In this document: piece by piece, positions 15,506 through 26,539 of the stretch
Layout of the letters: each line of letters begins with the position of its first letter
How positions within the stretch are numbered: the first letter of the stretch is position 1
Assembly (NCBI GenBank): GCA_028551475.1
Contig: CM052356.1
Coordinates: forward strand, 15,837,884-15,901,883
Source of the DNA: Casuarina equisetifolia
Taxonomy: Eukaryota > Streptophyta > Magnoliopsida > Fagales > Casuarinaceae
Direction of reading: 5' to 3'
DNA: 64,000 bases
The notes under the pieces: generated by a model
What the model was told of the DNA's origin: nothing
Databases searched by the model: none
The model's input: the letters and a program-made list of their open reading frames with translations, nothing else
Translations under genes and position numbers: made by a program

Positions 15506-18500
15506 CTATTCTCTGCCTTCAGAAAATTAAAGAGATTAAATTGTGAACAATAGAATTAAGCCCTCTCATTAGACATGGAAAAGGTATATGAAACAGCCTT
15601 AAATGGAGAATCTAATCTCATGAGAAACCATGAGGAATATATCCAACAAACAAGATTCTCGCATACAGGGTGTAGGCAGAAGTAAAATATTACATATCAT
15701 GTCTAAAATCATTGCCAAAAGCCGGATCCTTTAACTACGCCATTGGGCAAATACCCAGAGTAGAAAAAACACGTATGACTACCCACAGGATTAAATTTTA
15801 AATATTAAAGATTAATACCCAAAGAGCACCGAGAAGGCAGTAGAAAAAAAAAAGTCTAAAATATAAAATCTCAGTCCCAGTAGCGCAGCCAGAGGAACAG
15901 TTCAAAGAGAAATTCAAAGAGAAAATACTTCTTTTTCCAATAGAAGCAAAAACAAAATTTTTTGAGATGGACAACAGAAAAGATCCAAGTTTACAGATCC
16001 ATCGACTGTCAGATGAATTTAGCTGACCAGAAAATCACAACATATCAGAGAAAATACAACCAGAAGATAAAGAAAATCATAAATAGAAGGCTGCATCTTG
16101 CAGGGAGACACAATATGAAGATAATTCAAGTCATTGCAGGTAAATGGCATGGTCAACACCTCTCCACTAGTAGAGAGGAGAACCAAAACTCTGCTGGGTT
16201 ACTGAGAAAACTGGGTAAACCAAGGGAAAATCAATTAATCCTAGACTTCCATTATACTAACAGAAAGCCCCCGTGAACTGAGGTGCCACCGAGCAGTTCA
16301 CTCAGAAGCACTGAGCTTCTGAGGTTTCAGGAATACAGTAAATACAAAGCATGCAAAACACAGATTCAAATTCATGCTCCTTTGCTCAGTTTTCTCGGTA
16401 ACCGAAGAACGGAGGAGCAAAAAAGGAAAAAAGAAAAAAGAAAAAAGAAAAAAAAAAAAAGAGATGCGAAATCCACATACACCGAAGAGAAGAGATTTTC
16501 CGCTCAAAAACCTCTGCCTTATGGACTCACCAGTTTATCTGCCTGAAACAAGGGAAAAGAGAGGAAAGAGCATGAAGCAAAGGCGGAGGGGACGATAGCT
16601 ACAAAGCGAAATGACCCATCACCCCACCTACCAACAGCCTCAAAGCAACCACCACAGAAGATAGAGGGAACGAGGAGTAAAACAAAGAGTAAAAGCAACC
16701 GGATACGTATGAGAATATAAAAATAGATATATATCTTCATACATATATTTATATAAAATGTGCTCAGATTCAGTACGACAGAGAGAGAGAGATGAACAGA
16801 GAATGACAATAATGGACAGTTCAATTGTGACACTCAATACTGTAAACATTGGCGTTAATGACGCCTTTTAAAAGCGTGGGTATCATATGTTTATACTTTT
16901 TCTGAAAAGCAGGTTGTGGGGGTGACTGAAGCTGCAAATGTCATGTCTGTTTGTGTGTCGTGATCGTGAGCCACAAGGAAGAGAGATGGAGGCACCGACA
17001 CGGGGCCGGGGATCAGAGGGCGTTGAAGGAGGCATTGAAGGGCGTTTATGTCGACTCGAGACTCAGGGCCCGGTGAACGTTTCCACAGTGGTTGAAGGTT
17101 GAAATGGCCTGAGACTGTTGACCCCAGTCGGAACTTGAAGAAGCTTCGGGTTCCGACAATCTGACCGGCTTTAATTGCAGAACTCATTGATTTCGGAACT
17201 TGGTTCCGACGCATAATTTACACTGTTGAAAATGGGCTGAGCACGTGTGGTTCGACGGTGAAATTTCCATGGTCACGGTCTCGCCACCCAGTAATTTTTC
17301 GGGGATCCAAATTAATTTGATTTGTTTCGATTTCATTGTTTTTTAGAGTCATATGATAGAAAAGAAAGTTTTTTTTTGTATGAAAAATTTAATACAATAT
17401 AAATAATTTAAAACATTCTAATACTTTTTTCGTAATTATTGATAGAACTATAAATTTTAAAAATATCATTAAACCGAATTTTGACGTTATGATAAAAAAA
17501 TTATTTTTTCTTCAAAAATAGCTTATGAAGAAAGATACCAAGGTTTTATATATCTAAGGCATTTCACTGCAAATTACAAGTATTACAAGTATTCCAACAT
17601 GAGTTTTGACAAAAAATTACCTTAGAAGTCACATTTCCCTCCCTTGGATATTCATTATGTTGTTTTTTATTCAAGTAATATATTTGTTTAAATTAGGATG
17701 GTCCTCCTTTATGAAGAAAAAAAAAACTCAAAATTCACAAAATTCAAGTAATAGCATGATATGGTCCGAAATTGTTCTACATTGTTAAAATATGAACTTT
17801 TAAGTAATTTAAATACAATAAATATTGTACTTTCCTTTCAATGAGTTTTGTGAAAGGAATTAAACTTTGTAATAATATTTCCATTATGTAGAGATTATGG
17901 ACTATTATTCAAATACATGCAAATGTTTTATTGTATGAACTCACATAAGTGGAAATTACCAAATGGTGGTTAATCCAAACCACTAATTACCCCTTTGTTT
18001 TTAATTTGTAATTTTTTTTTATTGCAATGCAAATGACTGAAACCAAGAGTTTCGGTTCCTAGTTGTTAACCTTTTGCCATCAGCCTGAACTCTGTGGACA
18101 AAGCAAGTGGTGGAATTCTGTCTCCTTCCTCCTAACCACTGCCACAATTTCCTACCATTTAGCATAAAGTCACGAAGAGAACCAAGAAAATGTTGCCCGA
18201 ACCGAAGCCAAATTTGACAACGTACGTGAGTTGGGGCCAGTAGAGTTTTGGTTAGAGAATCATCTGAGCATTTGAAAAGCGATCATGCGTACATCTTTTC
18301 TTTTGTAAACACATGTGACGTCATGTTCATTTGGCATACGCCTTTCCTGGAAAAGAAAACCTGAAGCAAAAAGACCTTCGTCTTCACCTCTGCTTTCGAC
18401 CGACTGTACCTCAAAGGGATCAATCATTTGGCACTAAAAGAGGAAAATGACGGAATCAGTAGAGAATATTTGCTCTCCTCTTTCATATTAACTTATTTTG

Positions 18501-19377
18501 CACCATGTGTGTCCTTCAAATAAACTGACTACTTCTTTTGGCTCAAGATTAATCATGATGCAGGAAATAATGATTGTGCTGTTCGAGCATTGTCTTAGAA
18601 GAATTTATACACTCATAAATCAACAACAATGATCACTTAAATTACAGATATGTTACTCTTACAAATTCCTCACTTAAATTCTCTGAGGCTGCCGGTTTCC
18701 CTTTCTCTTTTGGGCCTAAAAGACCGTAAAGACAACCGATGCAACCCTTCCCTCTGGAAGAACAAAGAAAAGGAAAAACCAAAGCTATCCTTCAGTTTTC
18801 ACTTTAAACAAGTGAGCTAAAGACGCATAATCCCAGAAGGAATGGAGAAACTAGAAATATGCAGCTATCTTTTACTAAAAACAGGATAGTTCAAATCTTG
18901 AAAAGACGAGCACGCATGAATCTTCTTTCCTATGCAAGAGGCTCCTTCTACCCATGTCATTCAATTACTAGCAAAAAAGAACACCCAAAGAACCACCCGG
19001 AAAAGATATCCAGAACCTGAGGTAAAATTCATAAGGTGTTGAAGCTTTTGACCAATTAAAAAAATTGGTTCTTTCAGCAATTAACGCAAAGCAATCGCCA
19101 TACCAACTAATAAACGGTGGGCTCATAGGCACCCCAGCTTTACTTACAGAAATCTACAGAAAAAAGGATCTCTATGATATTAACTTTAGAGTGAAATGGA
19201 GCTAAACTTCCATTGGTGAGAAATATGGGAACAGATAGCCATTGAAACTTAACTAATACATGCTACAAAAAGTATATCTTCATTTGTCATCTGAGGATGC
19301 TAATAGTTGCATGAAACATGCCGAGAAACAACTTTCTTGGCTCCACAGCAAATGACCAGACAAGTGGATAGAGCACA
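15506..19377. other. Upstream region of FBW2 and intergenic DNA before PTPA
   Basis: No coding gene is supported. 15506 to about 16860 probably holds the FBW2 5' UTR, a leader intron and the promoter, because a ctgaag acceptor lies directly before the ATG. A purine-rich A/G tract is at 16425-16462. A short frame at 16891-17214 (-) has no recognisable domain. About 17220-18560 is AT-rich without visible genes. The part nearest 19377 should be PTPA 3' UTR. Confidence 0.5.
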
Positions 19378-22300
19378 CTAGTCCCTGTGCGGTAAATGCA
19401 AAAGAGACAAGATATTAATCAATTGGAAGAAAAGAAGAAATTGAAGCAAACTTCACATTTGAAAATAAATAAGCATCAATTACCAATCAGCAAAAACAAG
19501 TTGACTCGTGCCAGTGCAAAGCTGAAATTAATACTCATCATAATTCAATTTAGTAAAGCATGAACCAAATTGTTTCGATGTCATAATATAGGCATTTCCA
19601 TCAAAACACTTTTTTTTTTTTTTTTTCCTTTTTGGGGTTGAACACAAAAGGCCAAGATGCTAAAAATAGTTAAAGACAACGAACATATCCGTCCCATCAG
19701 CGACGACACATAAGGACAACTATACCTCAACATATTACTTTGAATAGGTCAACCTCACTATATTTATTCTAACAGTAGTCTTCCAATGGTGCTCACTCGT
19801 TCCAGGAATCAAGTATAAGTTATTCAATGTAATTTTAGCAAAATCATCCAATCAGCATCCAAGGATGAGGTAATGCCATATAACTCCAAAATCTTTTTGA
19901 GCCCCATGTTTTAGCAGGGAACCTTCTCAAATCATCACAACCATATCTGACAAGACACAGTAGGCTGCCTTAGCTATGTCTTTTGGAGATATGTGCATTA
20001 ACCTCCAGCAAGTTATAAAATTAGGCTGCTGGCAGCGATATCATGATCCTAATTGTAAGTTACGCAGAGTCCAGGGTGGTCCACTCTCAAAATCCATTCT
20101 TGGCCAAGTGGTCTAGACGTGTTAACAAATACAACAAACTAAGACCTCTAATTATATTTGCTTTTTTTCTTTTTTCTTTTTTTTTTTCCCTAGTAGTTAA
20201 ACATGCAACTCACGCACCACTATGGGATTGACTGAAATTAGCTCAGAGAATGAGCCTTTCCCAATCTCAATGACTTTATTGAAGTTCCACAAAATCAGAT
20301 ATTTTACTACTTGTAGATGTGATCCAAATATAAGCAGAAAGTTTTCAAGAACAAATACACATGATTTTGGAATTGGGAGTATATTGGCCAAAAACCATCA
20401 ACATGCATACCTAGAGGGAAAAATCTTATAAAAAAGCAATTTCATTCTACTTAACAAAGAAAAGTTCAAATGCCGGGCAAGAATTGCATCTTAAGTATGC
20501 CTATCAGTCTTGACAATAGCAGATCGAGTAATTATGTGAAATAGATGGAGATAGAGCTTTATGTTTCCCAGGTCCTCACATAAAACCTTCCACGAACTTT
20601 TTAGGTGCCCTGAATATGAAAGCTGTCTATGCTGTGTAGTATGGCATGGCACTCCTTGTTGACGTCACAATACTTTATTAAGTTGTCAATTCAAGAAATT
20701 TAACCAACAAAAATATAAAATGCCACATAGCAATTCTAGGCAAATTCGAATACAGAACCAGATACTACTCAACTTCACATGCTGACATCATTCAGCACAA
20801 GACAGGTTTCTTATATTTATAATCGGCATGAAAATTAGATAGATAGAGCTAACAGATATTTGACAGCCTTATACATGACAAGACCCATAAATATTAGAGA
20901 AGTACTGAGCTCTCCACCAGTTGTATATAAAAGGGCATCACGCGGGTATGTGTTAGGTCCTTGAGTCCCACATTAATGGAGTACTATGTCAACCTAAGTG
21001 ATTAAAGATTCACCACTATGACGAATCATTTCATGTGTTATATATATGGGTAACACATCCCCAGATCATGCTGCAATTGCTTGAAGAAGCAACCTAGTAA
21101 ATCCATGTGGATCATGAATGCAGGTTTTATCAGCAAATGGTCTTTCCTAACCACAGAGATTAGTTTGACAGACAGATAATTGTCCAAGTATGCATAAGAT
21201 CAGACAGGGCAGGTTGATCCAAACAACACAAATGATTAAAAGGAGCTCAAGTTGCTACTATTCCTTTGGGATATTGCATAAATATGGTGAGTGCATTTCT
21301 AAATTGTGAATGTTTTAACATTGACAAGTTTCTTAATTCCAAATACAAGGCTTTTTTGCAATAATAAAAAAGCTACAAGAACATTACACATCGTAAACTT
21401 CATTGGCTGACTAAACCAAATTCCTTCCCACTGATTAATAATACCTAGGCAGGAAGGAAGCTATTTTCTTGGCAACGTTTGAAGCTTATACTCACACCAC
21501 AGTAAACTTTCGTTCTTTTACTTGTGGAAAAGCTAGGTAAGGTTTTAGGTAATTTAGTTGATGCCCAAATCCTTATTGTGTCCACTTCTCATTAATATTA
21601 GATGCCTCAAATTCATTGGTAAAAAGCACCCATTCATAAACTGCTGGTAAACCAAAACAGAGCTTCGGATCACCGTTGTCATTCATAGGATGTTTGACTT
21701 GGCCATAAAAGCAATCTAAGACATTGTCATATTCATAAGAGCCACTTCTTCTCATGATATTAAGGAGCCAAATCCGCAACATATAACAATTAAAGCAGGG
21801 TCACAGGAGCCACAATGAATCGGTGAAACTTCGGCCCCTAACTGCTTTTGAATTATGTGATTGAACCTGAACCAACATATCTAAAAAGGAGACAACTCAG
21901 TAAGCCCATTAAGAAGAGCAATCAGGGAACACACGGAACTTAATAATAGGGCAAGATGAGGAATATCCTAGGCCCTGTTGAAGGATCAGGCACTGAAGTG
22001 CCCGAGTGCTAGATATACAGGGCACGGCTATTTATACCATTGTAACATTCTTTTGCCCACCGAACACTCCAACAACACAAAAGCTTCCAGAAATTGACAG
22101 TTTGAAAACAGAATCTACAAGTCTAATCAATTGTCTGAGCCTGAAAGGTTTAGCTATATGTAGCTCGGATGGTTCAAGAATGTCTCTCTGGAGAAAACAG
22201 AATAAGTAAACGGATGACAACCTCAAGTAACTCTTGGGAACCAATTCGTTGAACATAAGAATACTCTCCCAAGCTCAAAAATTGCCTAACCTATACTGGA

Positions 22301-23786
22301 TCTCCAGATCCACCGTTTACTTTTCCATAATTTCACTTGTTCCTTCCACTACGTAGATGCAGGAAACCAAAACCATTTTAGCACTCACTTGAACAATATG
22401 TTGGGATTAATATCTCTCTCCAACTTGTGCCAACAAATTTTGATGATCTAAAAATAAACTAAAATCTGGCACAAGTCGCCCCGACCAGGAGAACAAGCGA
22501 ATAATTTAAAGAGTTAAAAATCAAGCCCGTAATATGTCAACAAATAAAATGAAGCTAAAGCCCGCTATAACCCAGACATGAAAAGGCTACTTGATAGTTC
22601 ATAGAAAGGAGCAAAGTAAATACCATTTGATAAGCCAACCAAACAGAAAATGCTGCATGATAGGGACCTTCTCCAAGACCTCCACCTTATACATCTTCAG
22701 CAACCCACTATTCACCTTCTTCCAAGTAGGCACTCCGCTTATGTCATCCAGTAATGGTGAGTGCTCCGCGAACAAGCCCTTCTTCACCTTCTTCACAAAC
22801 GAAATGCAGGCCAGGTACATAAACTCGTTCGAAAAATTATCCAGTATATCCTCATTGTGAATCGACTTTGGTTTCATGTACTTGTGGTCAATCAGCTGCG
22901 ACGACCCGAAGATAAACGGCAGAAAATGATAGTCGTCGAGGCCCCAAACCCCGTGCGACCCCGCGGGCTCCAAGCAATAAACCAATTGCAATTTCCTCAT
23001 CAATTCCAGATACTTCACGAAAACCCTGGCCACCACAGCTTGGTAATCCTCCTCTTTGATGAGACCCAATCGAGTCAAGCAATACAACCACGCAGCGAAG
23101 TTGGTTTCGTGGCCAGTACCGTAGTCGATGCGGCTTGAATTCCCGAAACTATCGTCGAAGTACGGTACGATCTCGACTGTGGCGGATTGGAGATCGTCGG
23201 GGAGGAACTCGAGCATCAGGGACTCGCTTTTCTCAGTGAGACGTTCGTGCCAAGTTCGGTAAGAGAGGTTACCGTAGCGAGCGGTTTGCTGAAGCGGAGG
23301 GATTTCCTCGATCCAGCGGAGTAGAGTTTCGAGGATGGAGACGATGGAGTTGATCGTCCGGGAAACGTGGCAGGGGTTCGAGATCTTGTGGCCGCGAATG
23401 GACTCGGAAAGAGCAACAACAAAACCGAGGAAGTTTTTACCGGAGTCGGAGTCGTGGAAGTGACGTATATCATCGGGGGAATGGATTCTTTTGGTAGGGG
23501 TTTGGAATTGGTAGGGAGGGGGGACGACAGGGACCTTCTGGGAGTGAGGGACTGGGGCAAGGATTATGGCTTGCTGGGAGTGGTTGCCGGGGGGCAAATT
23601 GATAGCCGGTGCGCGGATTGGTCGGTAGATTGGGGGCGGGCTCATATCGGACCACTCGGGCGGCGGTGCAAAGCTGGTCGGGCCGCCACATTTGCAGCAG
23701 GTTCCAGCGGTGGTGCTAGTGGCGAAGGAGTTAGGGGAGGAGGTTTGGGGCGATTTGGGGCTATGCTCGTGTTCATGAGATTCCAT
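19378..23786 (-). CDS. PTPA: PP2A activator PTPA (phosphotyrosyl phosphatase activator); two coding exons
   Basis: PTPA is a peptidyl-prolyl isomerase-like chaperone that activates the catalytic subunit of protein phosphatase 2A. The main exon is 23786-22624 and ends within a Trp codon at a GT donor. The best terminal exon is 19384-19378, directly after an AG; it completes Trp and adds Asp and TAG, giving 389 aa, near the length I recall for the Arabidopsis protein. Residues 1-100 are a Pro-rich plant extension with a Cys cluster (TCCKCGGPT). The PTPA fold follows: YGNLSYRTWHERL near 171-183, GTGHETNFAAWL near 223-234, LEPAGSHGVWGLDDYHFLPF near 272-291, and KYMKPKSIH. If unspliced, the frame would run into the intron and add a few odd residues. 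The terminal exon is an inference; the rest is firm. Confidence 0.93.
19385..22623 (-). other. Large 3' intron of PTPA (inferred)
   Basis: A 3.24-kb stretch between the firm donor at 22623 and the inferred acceptor at 19385. It contains no supported gene. A 105-bp segment at 20951-21055 looks like a small LTR-type remnant. Another short frame at 21573-21782 (-) has no known domain. Confidence 0.5.
20951..21055. mobile_element. Possible short LTR/TRIM-like remnant
   Basis: The segment starts TGTTA and ends TAACA, and carries gagtcccacatt, a phrase common in small plant LTR elements. No target-site duplication is visible, so this is only a suggestion. Confidence 0.25.
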
Positions 23787-23927
23787 GGCTTCCGGCGGCG
23801 AAGAGGAGAATTGGAGGGAGGGACAGTGGTTTATGGAACAGAACTGGTCGCCCGCAGCTTCACCCGTTATAAATACTATGTTCTTCAGGTTGGGCTCGGG
23901 CTTCAGCTTCGGCTCCGGCCCAAGTAA

Positions 23928-24652
23928 TTTTTATTCGAGTGAAATGTAAAAAGAAGATGAAAAAAAAAAAACAAAAGAGTTTTTACATTTGTTATTTTTT
24001 TTTTTGGGAAGCAAGGCATATCAAGCCACAGTAACTCACTTGACTTGACAGTATTTTATTTATTTCTTACAATTTTAATAGTTAATGCTATCAGCTAAAA
24101 TGTCAAGAATTATTTTCTTTTTGTAGAATAAATATTCTTTTACAAAGAATTATTTATGTTTTATGTGCATCGTTTTTCTATCTTTTATCTAAATTAAAAT
24201 ATTCTTACAATTTTTATATAAAAAAAAGATAATATTTTGAATATATTAAGATAGCTTCTTACTCGAATCATGACAAGCCCAACCATCATAACTGTAATTT
24301 TGTAAGTGAAAATGTTTATTATCACTTAAAAACTGATTATTAAAAGAAAAAAAGCACCTTTATATATTAAAATAGAATGAAATTAATTATCTATAATAGG
24401 GATATACATTTATGATAGATTAAACAAAATTAAATTATTCAGGAAAACACAGGAAATTAAAATTGAAATACGATGAGTATCTTTTATTTTACATTGTTCT
24501 GATATAACTCAAGTTGTAGGGTAAATCTCCATCCAGAAATAATACACAAAAAAGCTTCTTCTTCATTTTTTCCCCTTTTATGGAAACCATGGCTCAATTG
24601 CACACAGATTTATACTATAGATGTTTTTTTCGCTTGGCCGGTAGCCACCATC
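23928..24652. other. AT-rich spacer between PTPA and the first EXO-family gene
   Basis: This holds the PTPA upstream region and the 3' UTR of the EXL2/EXL4-type gene. Poly-A and poly-T runs lie near 23958-24004. No gene is seen. Confidence 0.6.
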
Positions 24653-25570
24653 TCACACCAATGTTTTGCACTTGGAGGAATGTGGGTCCCATATCGCCGG
24701 CAGCAAGTACTTCCTGCCGTTCACCCCAACCGCATTGTAGCTAGCGCCGGTCTTCTTGTCCACCAAAAGCTGCCCCGGATACCCAGGAAAAGCTCCCGTC
24801 CCAAATATACCTGTGCACGCCGACACCGCCTCCAGCGACCCTTCCGCTGGACCCTGATAGTACCCGTCGTCGAAGGGATTCGTCACCGCCCCCGCCAACA
24901 CCGTTGCTAGATTGATAACCATGCCGTCAACGCCAACGTCTCGGTTTGGCGCCACCAGAGGCGGGGTCTGGGGCCCGTACAGTGGCAGGTGAAACGGCCA
25001 GGCACACTGGCCGGGGCACTGGATTGCCGGGTTGCCCACCCAGGCGTAGGGGTATCTCAGCCTCTTGTACCGCGCGTACCCGTGTGTCCCGCACAAGCTC
25101 ATGCAGAAATCCCCGTACGTCACGTCGGCGGACGTGAGCACCACGTTGATTGCATCGCTTCTGAGCCCTGCTCTTAAAGCAAGGTGCCTGAGTTTCCTGT
25201 CCGTTAGAGATTTTCCGAGCGAGTATTTAGCGTCGAGGATTTGCTTCCCCAGGAGGACGTTGCGGGGGCCTCCTTTGTAGTTTCCAGTGATACTCCACCA
25301 CGACTTGACAGAGGGCTGCTTGGGCGTCTTCCGAGCGCTAAGAGAGAGCACGAAGTCCACGACTATGGACCGCTGGGCTGCAGAGAACTTTCCATACCAG
25401 AGTAAATTGACAACAACATTACCCTTCAGGAGCGTCCCGTTATGGTACTGGAGGGTCAACGGAGGCTGTTTCACGAGAAAAAGAATGCGTGCGTTGGCGC
25501 TGGCGGGATTAGGCAGAGAGAAGAAGAGGAGAAGGGGGATGAGAATGGTGAGACTGAAAGCAGAAGCCAT
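24653..25570 (-). CDS. EXORDIUM-like protein, EXL2/EXL4 type
   Basis: Intronless, 305 aa, an apoplastic protein of the EXORDIUM/PHI-1 family. Family members are linked to brassinosteroid- and carbon-dependent growth; no enzyme activity is established. The ATG at 25570 is preferred over one at 25717 because it begins a good signal peptide (MASAFSLTILIPLLLFFSLP). Family motifs follow: [66 protein letters not shown] and [13 protein letters not shown]. The KGG..VLLGKQI segment and the ending CKTLV match my memory of EXL2 and EXL4 rather than EXO. It is the array member next to PTPA. Unlike its neighbours it reads NPFDDGYYQG instead of [10 protein letters not shown]. Confidence 0.93.
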   Translation of the reverse strand: MASAFSLTILIPLLLFFSLPNPASANARILFLVKQPPLTLQYHNGTLLKGNVVVNLLWYGKFSAAQRSIVVDFVLSLSARKTPKQPSVKSWWSITGNYKGGPRNVLLGKQILDAKYSLGKSLTDRKLRHLALRAGLRSDAINVVLTSADVTYGDFCMSLCGTHGYARYKRLRYPYAWVGNPAIQCPGQCAWPFHLPLYGPQTPPLVAPNRDVGVDGMVINLATVLAGAVTNPFDDGYYQGPAEGSLEAVSACTGIFGTGAFPGYPGQLLVDKKTGASYNAVGVNGRKYLLPAIWDPHSSKCKTLV

Positions 25571-25611
25571 TTCGAATGGGAAGGTGTCGGAAGAGAGAAC
25601 GAGAGAGGAAG

Positions 25612-25620
25612 TATTTATGT
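25612..25620 (-). promoter_or_regulatory. Putative TATA box of the EXL2/EXL4-type gene
   Basis: Reads catacataaa then tactt on the minus strand, a TATA-like CATAAATA about 45 bases before the ATG. Weak match; position only. Confidence 0.3.
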
Positions 25621-25723
25621 ATGAAAGCAGGCGGAGGAACAGCTGGCAAGGAAGGAGTGATCCGCATGTCGTAGAGAAGCCGCGTTGAGTTTGACTGGTT
25701 TGAGGTTTTAGAAGCAAAGATCC

Positions 25724-26539
25724 TCCCTAGTTATCTTTTGTTCATATCTCTGCCACACAAAAGGTGGAGGTTGGGGGCATCCGGGGCGGGGCTGTCTCTA
25801 TGTTCAACTATGTTCAATCTTTTGCGAAACGACGTGCGGGACAAAGCAGGGGGCGTGCCCCGTTATGTAAACGCGTTCGTTCTTGTTCTCTATTATTGTC
25901 AATCCATTTTGAAAAAGGAATGAAAGTATTTTAATATGATTTCAAGTGTCAGATTCTAAATAACATACTTTTTTGTATGTCGGATGAAATTTATAAATGG
26001 ATTGTAAAGAGGCAAGTGAGTAGTTACCAGCCGCCCTTAAGTTTGAGATTTTATGTTCCTAAATTTCTTTTACCTTGTTAAAAAAAGAGGAAGAAGAAAA
26101 TAAATTTTTTAGCCTAATATGAAAATCCAAAGTCATGTGTGATGCCTATTTAATCATGATTAAATTGTGATGTTTTTAGTTTGGGTAAACGGGTATACTT
26201 AAATCAACATATATTTTACATTATTTAAATATTTATTTATTTATTTATAAATATGTAAATTTATTCATAGAAGAATAAAAAAATACAAAAGCTTAGAAAC
26301 ATATTCCAGTATTACAATTCATTTAAGAGAAAATAGAATTTAGAATTCTCCAACAATGACACAATAAAACATTCGCTTAAGAAAGTTTAATGTTCCTAAA
26401 TAGAGATGCTATTTCATAAACTATTATCCTAATTCTAGCTAACAAAATTGGTATATCAATAGTTTTATTTTAAAAATGAGTACGACCATATACAATAAAG
26501 ACATGTTAAGAAAGAAAGTTTAAGAAGTTTTGCAGCCAA
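25724..26539. other. Intergenic DNA between the EXL2/EXL4-type gene and the LINE
   Basis: The first part is the upstream region of the EXL2/EXL4-type gene. The rest is AT-rich without coding signal. It may contain the 3' tail of the minus-strand LINE, whose end I could not fix. Confidence 0.5.

Noticed and set aside
16891-17214. 107-aa minus-strand frame upstream of FBW2
   Set aside because: No signal peptide, domain or splice partner that I can support.
20098-20130. tRNA/SINE-like A box (ttggccaagtgg)
   Set aside because: No B box, no cloverleaf and no flanking duplications. Treated as chance.
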